The notes under the pieces: model-generated
Databases searched by the model: none
What the model was told of the DNA's origin: nothing
What the model saw: only the letters and a program-made list of their open reading frames with translations
Assembly: GCA_023078685.1 (NCBI GenBank)
Contig: JALGAS010000002.1
Span: 4,092,001-4,156,000 of the forward strand
Length of the DNA: 64,000 nt
Source of the DNA: Neopestalotiopsis rosae
Lineage: Eukaryota > Ascomycota > Sordariomycetes > Amphisphaeriales > Sporocadaceae
Direction of reading: 5' to 3'
Program-made: the position numbers and the translations under genes
Shown: piece by piece, positions 54,749-64,000 of the stretch
Layout of the letters: each line of letters opens with the position of its first letter
How positions within the stretch are numbered: the stretch's first letter is position 1

Positions 54749-55279
54749 ATGTTCTTCTCTACCAGAATTGCCCTAGCATGGGCTCAGCTCACAGTTCTCT
54801 GTTCAGCATCCCCTCTACTCATCTCCCGATCATCCGGACCAGCCTGTACATTCATCGACAACGTCGGCGCCATCAGCTGCAACGGCGGCTGCTGCGGCTG
54901 GGCACTCTCGGGAGCAACCTCACCCTTTTGCGACGCGAGCACAGCCAGCACCCTCACCCTGTCCAGCAAACCCGACGGCTGGTTATCTTCATGTTCCACG
55001 CTCAAGTCGGACCTCACGGCCAACAACAAGGACTACGTCCTCACGACGTACCAGCAAAACACGTGGCACGCCGTCGTCTCGAATACTGGGTGCCGTTTTG
55101 AGGTCAACATTAGCGACCCGCAGGACTCGAATGATCCTATTCGTCTGACGGGTGGTGATATCGCAACCTTCTTAAACTCGGGCATCCCCGTGAGCCAGAG
55201 TGGTGGGCTGGGAGCGACTGGGTCGACGAGTTGTTACTCGTTCCACCTGCAGTGGAGGATGGTCCCTCCAGGAAATTGA
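54749..55279 (+). CDS. small secreted cysteine-rich protein
   Basis: 176 residues in one exon from ATG 54749 (the frame is open upstream only through a GTG). A signal peptide (IALAWAQLTVLCSASP) is followed by eight cysteines in the mature part: ACTF, SCNGGCCGW, FCDAS, SCSTL, GCRFE and SCYSF. WHAVVSNTGC and a C-terminal FHLQWRM beta-like strand suggest a compact disulfide-stabilised fold. Length, secretion and Cys content fit an effector-like or surface protein, but I recognise no family. A strong TATA box lies upstream. Neighbours are core genes, so genomic context does not help. Confidence 0.75.
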   Translation: MFFSTRIALAWAQLTVLCSASPLLISRSSGPACTFIDNVGAISCNGGCCGWALSGATSPFCDASTASTLTLSSKPDGWLSSCSTLKSDLTANNKDYVLTTYQQNTWHAVVSNTGCRFEVNISDPQDSNDPIRLTGGDIATFLNSGIPVSQSGGLGATGSTSCYSFHLQWRMVPPGN

Positions 55280-56863
55280 TCATTGGGCCAGGAGAGGGTT
55301 TACTATTAGAGTGTGGGCGAAAGCTTATTGAGGCATTAGACAAACTTGCCTATAATAGAGCTCTATTATAAGAGACTAATATTTGTTCCTAAAGCTGTTA
55401 TCAATTGTTCTTGAGTGTCGGGCTAGTAAGAGTGACAGCCACGAAGACAGATGAAGTGCACAAACTACCGTGAGAAGAGGGTGGGGCATAGTATTCCATC
55501 ATTACACAGATTGCACAACACCTGAGCATTGTCGGATTACGTACCAGTTTGGCAAGATGAGGGGACCGCCATTATTCTGACAGCTTTTATGTGGCTTGAA
55601 TACGCGCACTACTGAGCTATACAGAAAAATGCTGGAGAGTGTGATTTACAAATGTGTAAGACTGGTCATGAATAGAATAAAGGGTCATTCCATCAACCAT
55701 GCCATTAACGTAGCACACGATATAGACCTGACAGGCAGATACTACCATCACTGGCTCACAGACACATAAGCCAAGTCTATCTACTCATGCAGGCACCTAA
55801 AATGGCAGGAAATTATAGTCTTGTTAATGCTGATTGGTCATTCCGGATTGGCAAAGTGTAAAAAGCAACTTGAATATGAATCTGAGTTAATTGCCCATGG
55901 ATATCATTTTTGTCCTTAATGGCATTGCGTCCACTATTGAATCAATAAGGCGATACGCGCCGTTTGTGCAGTGTTCCCGTGTACACCCGTCTGAAGACAA
56001 TCGATAGGCTCCTTGTAAAGGTGAATGACTGCATTGTCTTACAGTAACAAACGGCCTGCACGGCAACCAGCAGCTTCGGTGCAGCCTTGGTGACTACTGG
56101 ATCCGACCACCAAAGAAGAAGTAAATAAAACTTCTGGCGGGGTTGTGTCCAAGCTGTGCAAACGACCTGCACTGTTTTATTGCGGCGCCGTTGACAACGA
56201 GCTGCTTGGAAAAATCTTCCTATTGCCAAATTTTCTTTGAAAGGAGCACCTTTGCAGCTCCAAGCAAAGACCGTTTGCTGTGTCACTTGACGCAACACAA
56301 CACATGTCTTGAGAACATTTGCAAAAGGTCGGCGAGTTCCATTACCATGTCGTCATTCAGTTGCTAACCACTGTGTCCAGGCTTCCTTCACAAACTCTTG
56401 TGCTCTGCAACAAGAGTATCTTCGTTTGCATTCGTTTGTATTTCATTCAACCCAAGGTGTCGGCGCCTTGTGCCTAAAGAAATCAACAGGCACCAACTGC
56501 AGCCTCGGCGCGACACGATACTGATTGCTAGAATCGTCAGCACTCACTGCCATGACAGTCTCCAGTTCGCTGGCTTCTTGAATACAGGTATGTGGAATCA
56601 TGACCACCCTTCAGAGGCTACCGGATGTTTTTAAGTCGTGAACATTAGAAAAAAGATTTGGTGTTACGGACTGACAAAGTGTGTTGAACAGTTGAATCAT
56701 TTCACAAGGTCCCAAGTCGCCTTTGGAGTTCAAGATCGTGGCTTCCCTCAGTATTCCCTCGTCGCCGCGCTCTTACGCAATTCGTTTGCTGTGAAACGAG
56801 CCTTCCTCTTGAAACGCATGATTATTCAATTCGTCGGCGCTGCTTTCCAATCGAGTCTCGAAA
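55280..56863. other. intergenic
   Basis: About 1.6 kb without a recognisable gene or repeat. Confidence 0.45.
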
Positions 56864-59745
56864 ATGGCCGACGACACCAAGCAGCCGCAGCACTACGAGT
56901 GGCAGGATGCGGCTCTGCCAATGCCCATCCCCAAGCCGCGGGTCCAGGACTTTGCTTCAGACTTGACCAACTCTCCCACCTCGACATCACCCCACACATC
57001 AGTTGACGATACAATCGATCCAAACATTTCCGACCTCACTGATGACATGGGTCAGATGTACACCAGCAAGAATGGCCCCCGTGGCCCACTGCCCCCTCGA
57101 CCTGACCTGACTGATGTGCTGAGCATTGAGCAATACAAGCAGCTCGCAAGGCTCATCACAGTCATCCTAGAGGGCATGAATAAATCACTTAAGGAGCTCT
57201 GGGAGGATATGGGAGCAGCCAACAAGAGCAAGGCCCCAACTGAGCCGCGCATCACTGGCCCTACGCCTATGCCGGCCATGTTTGTCTCTGTGCCGAACCC
57301 GTTCAGCCCCAAGTACGCCCATCTGTACGGCAACAAGCCTCTTATTCCTGAGCCTGATGCACCCAAAGATGGCAGCGCTGCGACTGCAAACGACGATAAC
57401 AAGGAAAATAAGGGTACCGTCAATACTTCGACCACCACAAGTACTACAACCGCCGCTGTCGACAAGAAGGCAAAGCCCAAATTTCCCAGACCTCAAGTCT
57501 TCCTTCCCCCTGGAATGACCACCGATGATATCAAGGCCATCAATGCGGGCAACAAACCCAAGGGATCCAACAGCCCAACTCCGCCTAACCTCCCGCTCGG
57601 TATCCACGCGGGCATGCTTCCACTGAAGCTGCCCAAGTCCTTCGGTGAAGCTGTTGAGATGTATGGCATCAAGACCGAGGATGAGATGATGCGTAGTCAG
57701 ATCACCGAGCTGAAGCGCGATTCGCTCGCTCATTTCGGAAAGTTCAGAGCAAATGTTGCCAAGCGTATTGATGCCGTCCTCATCAGAAAGGGAGGTAGAG
57801 AGGGCAATGTCATTCAGCCTCAACTCTCGTTCGAGTCGCAGATTGGCCACGTTGGTCAAGCTTCAAGCATTCGACGTGGCTCTGGTGGCGGAATCCAGAG
57901 CGGCAATCTCAGGGGAAGAGCACAGCCTGTTCACTTGAGTGCTCCATCGCATGTCCAAGGCAATGGTAAGTACTTCTTCGAGAACTAGTCATGGCCGACG
58001 CCTGACTATTCTGTCCTTCACTTGTATTATCAACATACTGACGCAGTCTTCTCGTCTAGGCCCTCCTTCGCAATCCACTACGGACTTCGATAACATCAGC
58101 ATTCGTCTGTTCCCTCCCCACAGCACTCCTCTGAGCAGTCAGCCCAAGGAGAAGCGTGCTTGTATCTTGCACTGTGTTGCACTGATCTTGCTTGGTCTGG
58201 ATAACTACTGTAGCTACAGTCGTTCATTTCTGTGCCACCTAGCAACCTCCCTGTCGATCCCCATGCACGTCCTTACCAATGATGAGAACCGTATCGGTAA
58301 GGCACTGGCCAAGATCGTGGAGCGTATTACTCCAGAGGAGCTTCAGGCACGACGCATTGAGGAGGGAAAGAATCGCTTCCGTCGCAACCACTTGAAGCAT
58401 CTGCAAACGCAGGATTCTACTGGTTTGGTCAATGCTTCCTCACACGCCTCTAACAACAGGCAGCCCAACTCCGCCAATGGTGAGACCGTGGGCGGTCTTG
58501 CGGCACTTCTCGTCTCTGCAGGACTTAGTACAGTCTTTGGTGGTTTCGGTGTTAGTCCCGCTGCTGCTACCACCATGCTCCAAGGCATGGCAGAGAGCCC
58601 CGTCGTCGTTGGAACTCTGTTCGGCTTGTATGGCTCGCGCGCAACTACCAAGATGACGGAATCGTACGCAAAAGACATTCAGGACTTTGGTCTCATTCCT
58701 GTTCACGGTCACAAGGACCGAACTGCCATGCATGATCCGTTCTATGTTCCCTCGGATGACCGTCGACTCCGCCTCACCATCGGCGTGACCGGATTCTTCG
58801 ACCCCAACATTCCTGATGGGGATGACTGCAAGAACCCCTGGAAGTGTCTTGGTGATCTGAATGAGGTGTACAGTCTTCAGTGGGAAACGGAGGCACTTCT
58901 TAAGACAGGAGCCGCTCTCGATAATGTACTCAAGGCTCCTGGTTGGACTGAGGCAAAGCAAAAGAGCACTGAAACTAGTATGTGCCCTTCATCAACTCTG
59001 TCGTGTGTCGTGACTGACTTTTTTTATAGTGTCCGAGTGTATCAATACGCTGAACTGGCCTGCCGCCATGATCCGCTGTTGTAAGATGATTGATAACCCA
59101 TGGACAGTCTCCATGGCCCGCGCGGAGAAGTGCGGTCTGGTCCTAGCTGACATGATCTTGGGCAATATCGGCGGCCATCGCCCGGTGACCCTCATTGGTT
59201 ATGGTGCTGGCGCCCGTGCAATCTGGGTTGCGCTCATGACACTGTCTGAAAAGCGCAGCTTTGGTCTTGTTGAGAACGCTGTCCTCATGGGATGTCCCAG
59301 TCCGTCTAACACTCAGTCCTGGGCTGCGGCTCGAAGCATCGTCACTGGCCGACTTGTCAATGTATACAGCAAGAAGGACATAATGATGGCTTTCGCCATG
59401 CGCTTGGGTAACTACACTGCCGGTATTTCCGGCTTGGAGGAAGTTGTCGGTGTTCCTGGTGTTCAGAATTACGATGTTTCAAACATTCTCACTGCCCACA
59501 ATCGTTACAGATATCTGGTAGGCCCAATCCTCCAGAGACTCGGCTGGGAGGACATTCGTGCAAAGGAGGGACAGGAGCAATTTGCTGAGCTCGACAAGAT
59601 GATCACAGACGAGAAGAAGCGCGACGAGCTTCGTGTTTCATTCTCGAAGAAGATGGCCCCCAGCTGCGGCGAGCAGGAGCAGAAGGCTGAGACAGCCTAC
59701 ACAAAGACTACCACCGCAGTGGCAAATACAGGATTGAAGGTCTAG
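56864..59745 (+). CDS. DUF726 (TMCO4/Mil1-type) membrane alpha/beta-hydrolase-fold protein
   Basis: Three exons, 56864-57965, 58060-58977 and 59030-59745, with introns of 94 bp (GTAAGT..TCTAG) and 52 bp (GTATGT..TATAG), give 911 residues. The N-terminal half is disordered and Pro-rich. The C-terminal half is DUF726 (PF05277): GLAALLVSAGLSTVFGGFG and the following hydrophobic GTLFGLYG hairpin, LRLTIGVTGFF, WPAAMIRCCKMIDNPWTVSM, LADMILGNIGGHRPVTLIG, then GRLVNVYSKKDIMM. Yeast Mil1 binds the AP-1 adaptor; enzymatic activity is not established. The usual nucleophile elbow GxSxG is GYGAG here. The frame stays open for 56 coding-like codons after the TAG (see the entry at 59746). Confidence 0.88.
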
Positions 59746-59916
59746 GAGACTGATGCTAAAGGCCAGGTTGGAATCAGTGTGGGCGACACCCAGCAGACCG
59801 ACGATAAGGAGAATGTCAAGCCTATTGTTAATGGTCGAGACGAGGCTGGTCGCACCCCCGCTGGCGGTTCGAAGAATCGTAAGAAGCGTTCTGGCAAGGG
59901 CCGAAAGCGTGGATAG
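59746..59916 (+). other. in-frame coding-like extension after the DUF726 stop codon
   Basis: Directly behind TAG (59743-59745) the same frame continues for 56 codons to a second TAG at 59914-59916. It reads ETDAKGQVGISVGDTQQTDD, a NVKPIVNGRDEAGRTPAGG stretch and a strongly basic KNRKKRSGKGRKRG end. Such a polar linker plus basic tail looks like a real protein C-terminus. Possible explanations are a recent nonsense mutation, a sequencing error, or stop readthrough. Confidence 0.5.
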
Positions 59917-60550
59917 AGGTCGTGCGAGTCCTGAGCAGGTATGAGACTCTTCATCTCCCAGGGCTCTTATTCGAGGTCATCGAATATGACATATCTGCAT
60001 CATTTTGCGGAGTATTTACACTCGGTTGCATGGTCGTCTGTGGACGGAGTCCTGTCAGTTTCATCGACACAAAGTTTTGCTTTTGGAGGATTGTTATGCA
60101 TAGACTGTCATCACGTTGGTGACAGAGGGGAAATCATGGGAAAGACAAAGGACAAAATGAGGTGAAAAGGCAGGAAAACACATATAGATGACGGACACCC
60201 ACGGACGAAATACACGGCATGGATATACCCCGAGCTTGGTCGTGGTTTAAGACCGAGCTCATCTGCATTGTTTTGACAAGTCCATCTGTAATTTTGGTAG
60301 AAACCTTTAGGTAGAGACACAAATCAGCATTGGACCACACGTAACCATGGTTTGGATGAAGTGCCTCATCCTTACGGATCATTCTGACCTGTTGCATGTT
60401 AATAATAGATGTGATTCTATTCTTCCTATACTTGTCTGAAGGCTCGTGCCCGGGTATATTGTATTCGGTTCACCAGAAAGAGCACAGTAGAAACCCTTCT
60501 GATATCTGGTTTTCTACCAGTCACATGCCTGCCCCCGGTCATTTATGTGC
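59917..60550. other. intergenic between convergent genes
   Basis: 3' flanks of the DUF726 and GatC-like genes. No further feature. Confidence 0.5.
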
Positions 60551-61276
60551 TTACTTTCCAGGCCCGCTTCTTACCACAAAATATCGTCCAACTCTTTCGC
60601 TTGCACCCTTGAGCACATCCCAGTCCTCGACACCCTCAATCTGCTGACTGGACCTCGCACGTCGCCTCCTCGGCCTCTTGGCGTGGCCGACGACGTCCTC
60701 GGCGGCAAGGGCGGCCTCGAGGTCCGCCAGCCGCACGGTCTGCTCGCTCACACCAGCGGCCGTCTCGTCGCGGATGGAGACGAGCGGCCGGACACCGCTC
60801 GTGTCGATGGACTGGATGCTGCGCACAAAGTGCAGCTGTGCCCGCAGCGTGCCTAGGAGCTGCGACTCCTCGGCCTCGTTTGCTGGTGGTGGAAGGGCTG
60901 AGAGGCGGAGGAGGTGACGCAGGGTCTGGGGTGTGATTTCGTCTTCTTCTTCTGCAGCTGTCTGCGCTGCGTTTTGCGATGCTTCCGGCGAAGAGCAGGA
61001 TGTGGGCGGAAGTAATGAACGGACGGACCACGTCGGCTGGGCGAGGATCTCCTCTGGCGTGGGATCGCGCGACTGGTCTGGGGAGAATATTGGGTGCGCT
61101 GCGGCGGTCGAGAAGGGTCTGGTCGTCTTGTTCTCTCGATGCGCCCCGAGGAGCGATGGAGATACCGACGGAGTGGACAGCCTATATTGCCGCGTAACCC
61201 ATTCTACCGCTCGTTGGTTAGTGCCTCGTTTAAACCGCAGGGCTGCTCGGCATTGGGTGCATATCGTCGTGGACAT
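60551..61276 (-). CDS. GatC-like subunit of mitochondrial Glu-tRNA(Gln) amidotransferase
   Basis: 241 residues, one exon from ATG 61276. The N-terminus is basic (CRAALRFKRG, VTRQYRLSTPS) as for mitochondrial import and continues with FSTAAAHPIF. PTWSVRSLLPP, TPQTLRHLLRLSALPPP and LRAQLHFVRSIQSIDTSGV then RPLVSIRDET are the GatC blocks (PF02686-like; fungal GTA3). The subunit stabilises GatA/GatB, which convert Glu-tRNA(Gln) to Gln-tRNA(Gln) in mitochondria. After the GatC part there is a fungal-type C-terminal extension (WDVLKGASERVGRYFVV). It is divergent from SEC17 with about 620 bp between the starts. Confidence 0.85.
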   Translation of the reverse strand: MSTTICTQCRAALRFKRGTNQRAVEWVTRQYRLSTPSVSPSLLGAHRENKTTRPFSTAAAHPIFSPDQSRDPTPEEILAQPTWSVRSLLPPTSCSSPEASQNAAQTAAEEEDEITPQTLRHLLRLSALPPPANEAEESQLLGTLRAQLHFVRSIQSIDTSGVRPLVSIRDETAAGVSEQTVRLADLEAALAAEDVVGHAKRPRRRRARSSQQIEGVEDWDVLKGASERVGRYFVVRSGPGK

Positions 61277-61895
61277 TTTGGCTGGTTCTTGTGAGTTTGG
61301 CGAGGCCCGTAAGAACCGGTTGCACGTCTTCGGGAGGATGTGCTGTCCTGAATACAAGAATTTGCCAACGTACGCCGTAGTATTGCAAATCGGCTTAATG
61401 ATGAGAATGTTTCCGTTGTCTCTAATTGTGAGCAATGTGCGGCAGTTTGTTGATTTCAAATCTGTTTACCATATCAAGTAGAATTGTGGTTGGCGATAGT
61501 TGATTGAAGAGCTTCACAAATTCACGTTGCAATGTCGCACAAAGTGCATGTACGAACTACTTTGATTTACTTGTCGAAAACTGCGAAATTAGAGTATTGT
61601 ATACTTCGGCTCCCCTGCAGCGAAGCAGATCCGGGGTCCAATTGAGAGCTGCTGAAGCCTGACATTCAGCAAGGCGCAGCGTCATAGCTTCTGGGCACAT
61701 GTTTTAGGCGGTGTTTCCGCTACTGTGACCAAATTGGCCCAGAGCATTAGCTGACGCATGCAACACCGGTCAACACCATTCCAACTGACACGCAGACGAA
61801 CTTGCAACTTGCGCGCAGCATTTGATACCCCCGAAACCTGATTCCATTTCCATCTCCCAACTCGACCCTTTTCGACACGAAATAATACCGACAAC
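61277..61895. promoter_or_regulatory. divergent promoter region of the GatC-like gene and SEC17
   Basis: 619 bp between two divergent core-gene starts. I see no clear TATA box on either side. Confidence 0.4.
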
Positions 61896-63070
61896 ATGGC
61901 AGGAGATCCCCGCGCTCTGCTCCAAAAGGTCGGCAAACATACCCCGCCAACTCGACCCCCCGCGACACCATACTGATGCGCAATACAGGCAGACAAGGCA
62001 CTGTCTTCCGCCTCGGGAGGATTCAGTTTCTTCGGCGGCAGGGAGGAGAAGTACATGACTGCGGCAGATACCTACATTGAAGCAGCAAATGCCTTCAGGG
62101 TGCAGAAGATGAGTACGTACTGCTCACACTGTCTGCGATCGAGGGATACCACTCACGGCCATGCGGATGCCGTTTTCTACGGGTGGCTTGCGACAAGCAC
62201 TGATGGCTGACTTTACGGGTATGTAGACAGGGAAGCTGGCCAGGCTTTCGAGAAGGCCGCCAACGTGCAGATCAACAAGTGAGTAGTCAGACCATGTGCT
62301 GTTCTTCTGGCAAGTCCTGACCCCTAGTAGCCTGAAAGAGCCCGATGACGCTGCCAACACCTACGTCGATGCATTCAAAGTTTACAAGCAAGAGTCGCCC
62401 GAGGATGCCGTACGGTGTCTCGACTTCTCGATCCAGCAGTACTGCAAGAAGGGCAACTTCCGACGTGCCGCACAGCACAAGGAGAACCTTGCCGAGGTTC
62501 TCGAGACCCAGATCGGCGATATCAAGCGCGCCCTCGAGGCCTACGAATTGGCTGCCGGCTGGTATGAGAGCGATAACGCTGCAGCGTATGTAAAACCCAG
62601 CACATATCCCTCCCAAGTTGCTAGGTATATATGCAGACTCTGACCGTGACTATAGTCTTGCAAACAAACTCTGGCTCAAGGTCGCTGATATTGCCGCTCT
62701 CGATGCCGACTACTACAAGGCCATTGGCAACTACGAAAAGGTTGCGGCGGCTAGTGTTAGCAACAACCTCATGCGATACAGTGTCAAGGACTACTTCCTC
62801 AAGGCTGGCATCTGCCACCTGGCTACACAGGACACGGTAGCGACTGATCGGGCTTTGGAAAAGTACCGCGATATGGACCCGACTTTCACCCAGACTCGTG
62901 AGCACCAGTTGCTGGTGGACCTGACTGAAGCTGTCAAGGCCGGCAACCAGGAGGAGTTCACCGACCGGTTGTTCCAGTTTGATCAAATGTCCAAGTTGGA
63001 CAAGTGGAAGACTGAGATTTTGGTTCGGGTGAAGAACATGATTGTGGCCGAGGAAGAGGACTTCTCGTAA
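61896..63070 (+). CDS. SEC17: alpha-SNAP, SNARE-disassembly adaptor
   Basis: Five exons, 61896-61928, 61989-62112, 62227-62278, 62328-62585 and 62656-63070 (introns of 60, 114, 49 and 70 bp), give 293 residues, the family length. The protein starts MAGDPRALLQKADKALSS and continues through FFGGREEKYMTAADTYIEAA, the TPR-like helical pairs (AANTYVDAFKVYKQESPEDA, KENLAEVLETQIGDIKRALE) and the C-terminal NSF-binding end LVRVKNMIVAEEEDF (PF14938). With NSF/Sec18 it disassembles SNARE complexes in the cytosol at all fusion steps. The first intron has an unusual GTCGGC donor; exon 1 is only 33 nt, and its reading MAGDPRALLQK fits the family. Confidence 0.95.
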
Positions 63071-63486
63071 AGAGTGAAATTATAGACAGTCAAGTGTACG
63101 AGCGGTCTGTGACTAAGATTATGCAAGTCACTATAGAGCCAAATTCGACGGACAGCGAAGTGGTGTCATGCTCATAAATGGAAGCCAATCGTTGGTTAAT
63201 GATGTTTTTTTCCCGCCAGTAGCAAAGGAAGATCAATTGTATGGTATAAATCTGAAATCAAGACATCGATTTCAATTAACAACCCAGATATCCAAACACA
63301 ATACATGTTATACAAAGACCGCAATGCTTTCCCTTGCACTTATGCACCTAAAAATGCAGCCAAAACGCCTATCCCCGCAATGATTCGTCCAACAAAACCA
63401 ATGTGCCCTTTTTTTTTTTCTTTTCCCATCCGAATGCAGGCGCGTACTCTGAAAGTTTCCAGCAGATTTTCGACTCTAGTTGTGGC
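63071..63486. other. intergenic between convergent genes
   Basis: Shared 3' flank of SEC17 and the gene at the right edge. Contains a long T run at 63411-63420. Confidence 0.5.
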
Positions 63487-64000
63487 CTAGCCACGGAAAC
63501 CGAATTCATGGGGCAGCCAGTCGTTGTGCGTTGGCGCCTCTGAAAATGAATTTAGTCAGTTATCCGTCGAAGTTCTCTTCGATGTCGTGCCTCGTGAAAG
63601 AGACTCTAGATTCTCGGGCCGCACAAAGACAAAGACGGGCAACACTGTTGGCATATTTGCCAGAACCTCGCGTGCGTATGGCGAGGTCCGGTCCCACTGG
63701 CCCTGCGAGTCGAGACTTCGAAAGTCCTCGCCATCGTCAACGACGGCATCTCTGAAACGATGCTTGGTTCGGGGGTCCGCGAGGGACGCCGAGGGTACCA
63801 CTTCTTCGCGCCAGCCTTGCTTTGGCCACATGATCTTGGTGTAGGGCAGCTTCCACGTGGCATTGAACCAGGCCTCGCCAAAGATGAAGCGGAGGTCGTC
63901 CCAGTGCTCCGCGTACTGGAAGAGGCGAGTGAGGGTCAGGAACTTTTGGTACCACTTGACCGCCGGGCCCCCGTTCCTGTGGACCATGTCGAGCAGCTTG
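63487..64000 (-). CDS. unidentified gene, 5' part beyond the window
   Basis: The frame is open from the right edge (KLLDMVHRNGGPAVKW) down to 63556. It includes RLFQYAEHWDDLRFIFGEAW, LPYTKIMWPKQGWREEVVP and YAREVLANMPTVLPVFVF, clearly coding in character. The frame ends at a stop at 63556, but a good acceptor (CATTTTCAG, exon from 63539) opens APTHNDWLPHEFGFRG ending in TAG at 63487-63489, which looks like a real terminus. No donor in the correct phase was found, so either the 3' structure is more complex or there is a frameshift near 63590. I do not recognise the protein; no membrane segment or catalytic motif is visible. Confidence 0.5.

Noticed and set aside
1..64000. tRNA genes, rRNA genes, CRISPR arrays, bacterial operators or ribosome binding sites
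   Set aside because: No candidate cloverleaf with a B-box-like GTTCRANNC in context was seen by eye, and the window is eukaryotic. A tRNAscan run would be decisive.

Overview
The window is nuclear DNA of a filamentous ascomycete (Pezizomycotina, most likely Sordariomycetes; the class is an inference). The evidence is: short 49-94 bp spliceosomal introns with GT..AG ends and CTRAC-like branch points; fungus-only families (HET, DUF3176, DUF4419, Byr4/Bfa1, PRO11-type striatin); a complex I 78-kDa subunit whose reconstructed length and C-terminus match the filamentous-fungal protein; and single-gene transcription units on both strands. I saw no tRNA, rRNA, CRISPR array or intact transposon.

Layout. 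1-4250 is a repeat-rich, degenerate patch. It holds three diverged copies of a small unrecognised gene family (A, B, C), a roughly 75-bp interspersed repeat (four occurrences), a roughly 35-bp imperfect tandem array and the broken remains of a multi-exon gene. 4.8-16.4 kb is accessory: a HET-domain gene divergent from a DUF4419 gene, then three predicted membrane-protein genes (378 aa, 425 aa, DUF3176). 16.4-21.3 kb is almost gene-free, with a basic coiled-coil remnant resembling a pogo/Fot1 transposase tail and a 435-bp AT-rich MITE-like element with 66-bp terminal inverted repeats. 21.3-25.5 kb carries three same-strand genes (secreted carboxylesterase, metal-dependent amidohydrolase, GFA/CENP-V-fold protein) that could form a small catabolic set. 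A fourth membrane-protein gene and an M6-type secreted metallopeptidase follow, arranged tail to tail.

From about 30.6 kb the content is mostly conserved core: PAP2-type lipid phosphatase, Byr4/Bfa1 (septation/mitotic exit), XRCC4-like NHEJ factor, aldo/keto reductase, SelO/FMP40 pseudokinase AMPylase, NUO78 (complex I), striatin (STRIPAK), a small secreted Cys-rich protein, a DUF726/Mil1-type protein, GatC-like amidotransferase subunit, alpha-SNAP (SEC17), and an unidentified gene running off the right edge. Several pairs are divergent (HET/DUF4419, Byr4/XRCC4, AKR/SelO, NUO78/striatin, GatC/SEC17). Exon joins were worked out by hand from splice signals and reading-frame continuity.

The observations most worth checking are: a 56-codon coding-like extension in frame after the TAG of the DUF726 gene; a Gly where the same family usually has its GxSxG serine; a PAP2 enzyme lacking the Ser-Arg of its third motif; a 15-nt microexon in NUO78; the MITE-like element; and the duplicated gene family with its embedded repeat. 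I did not find a clearly new multi-gene system.
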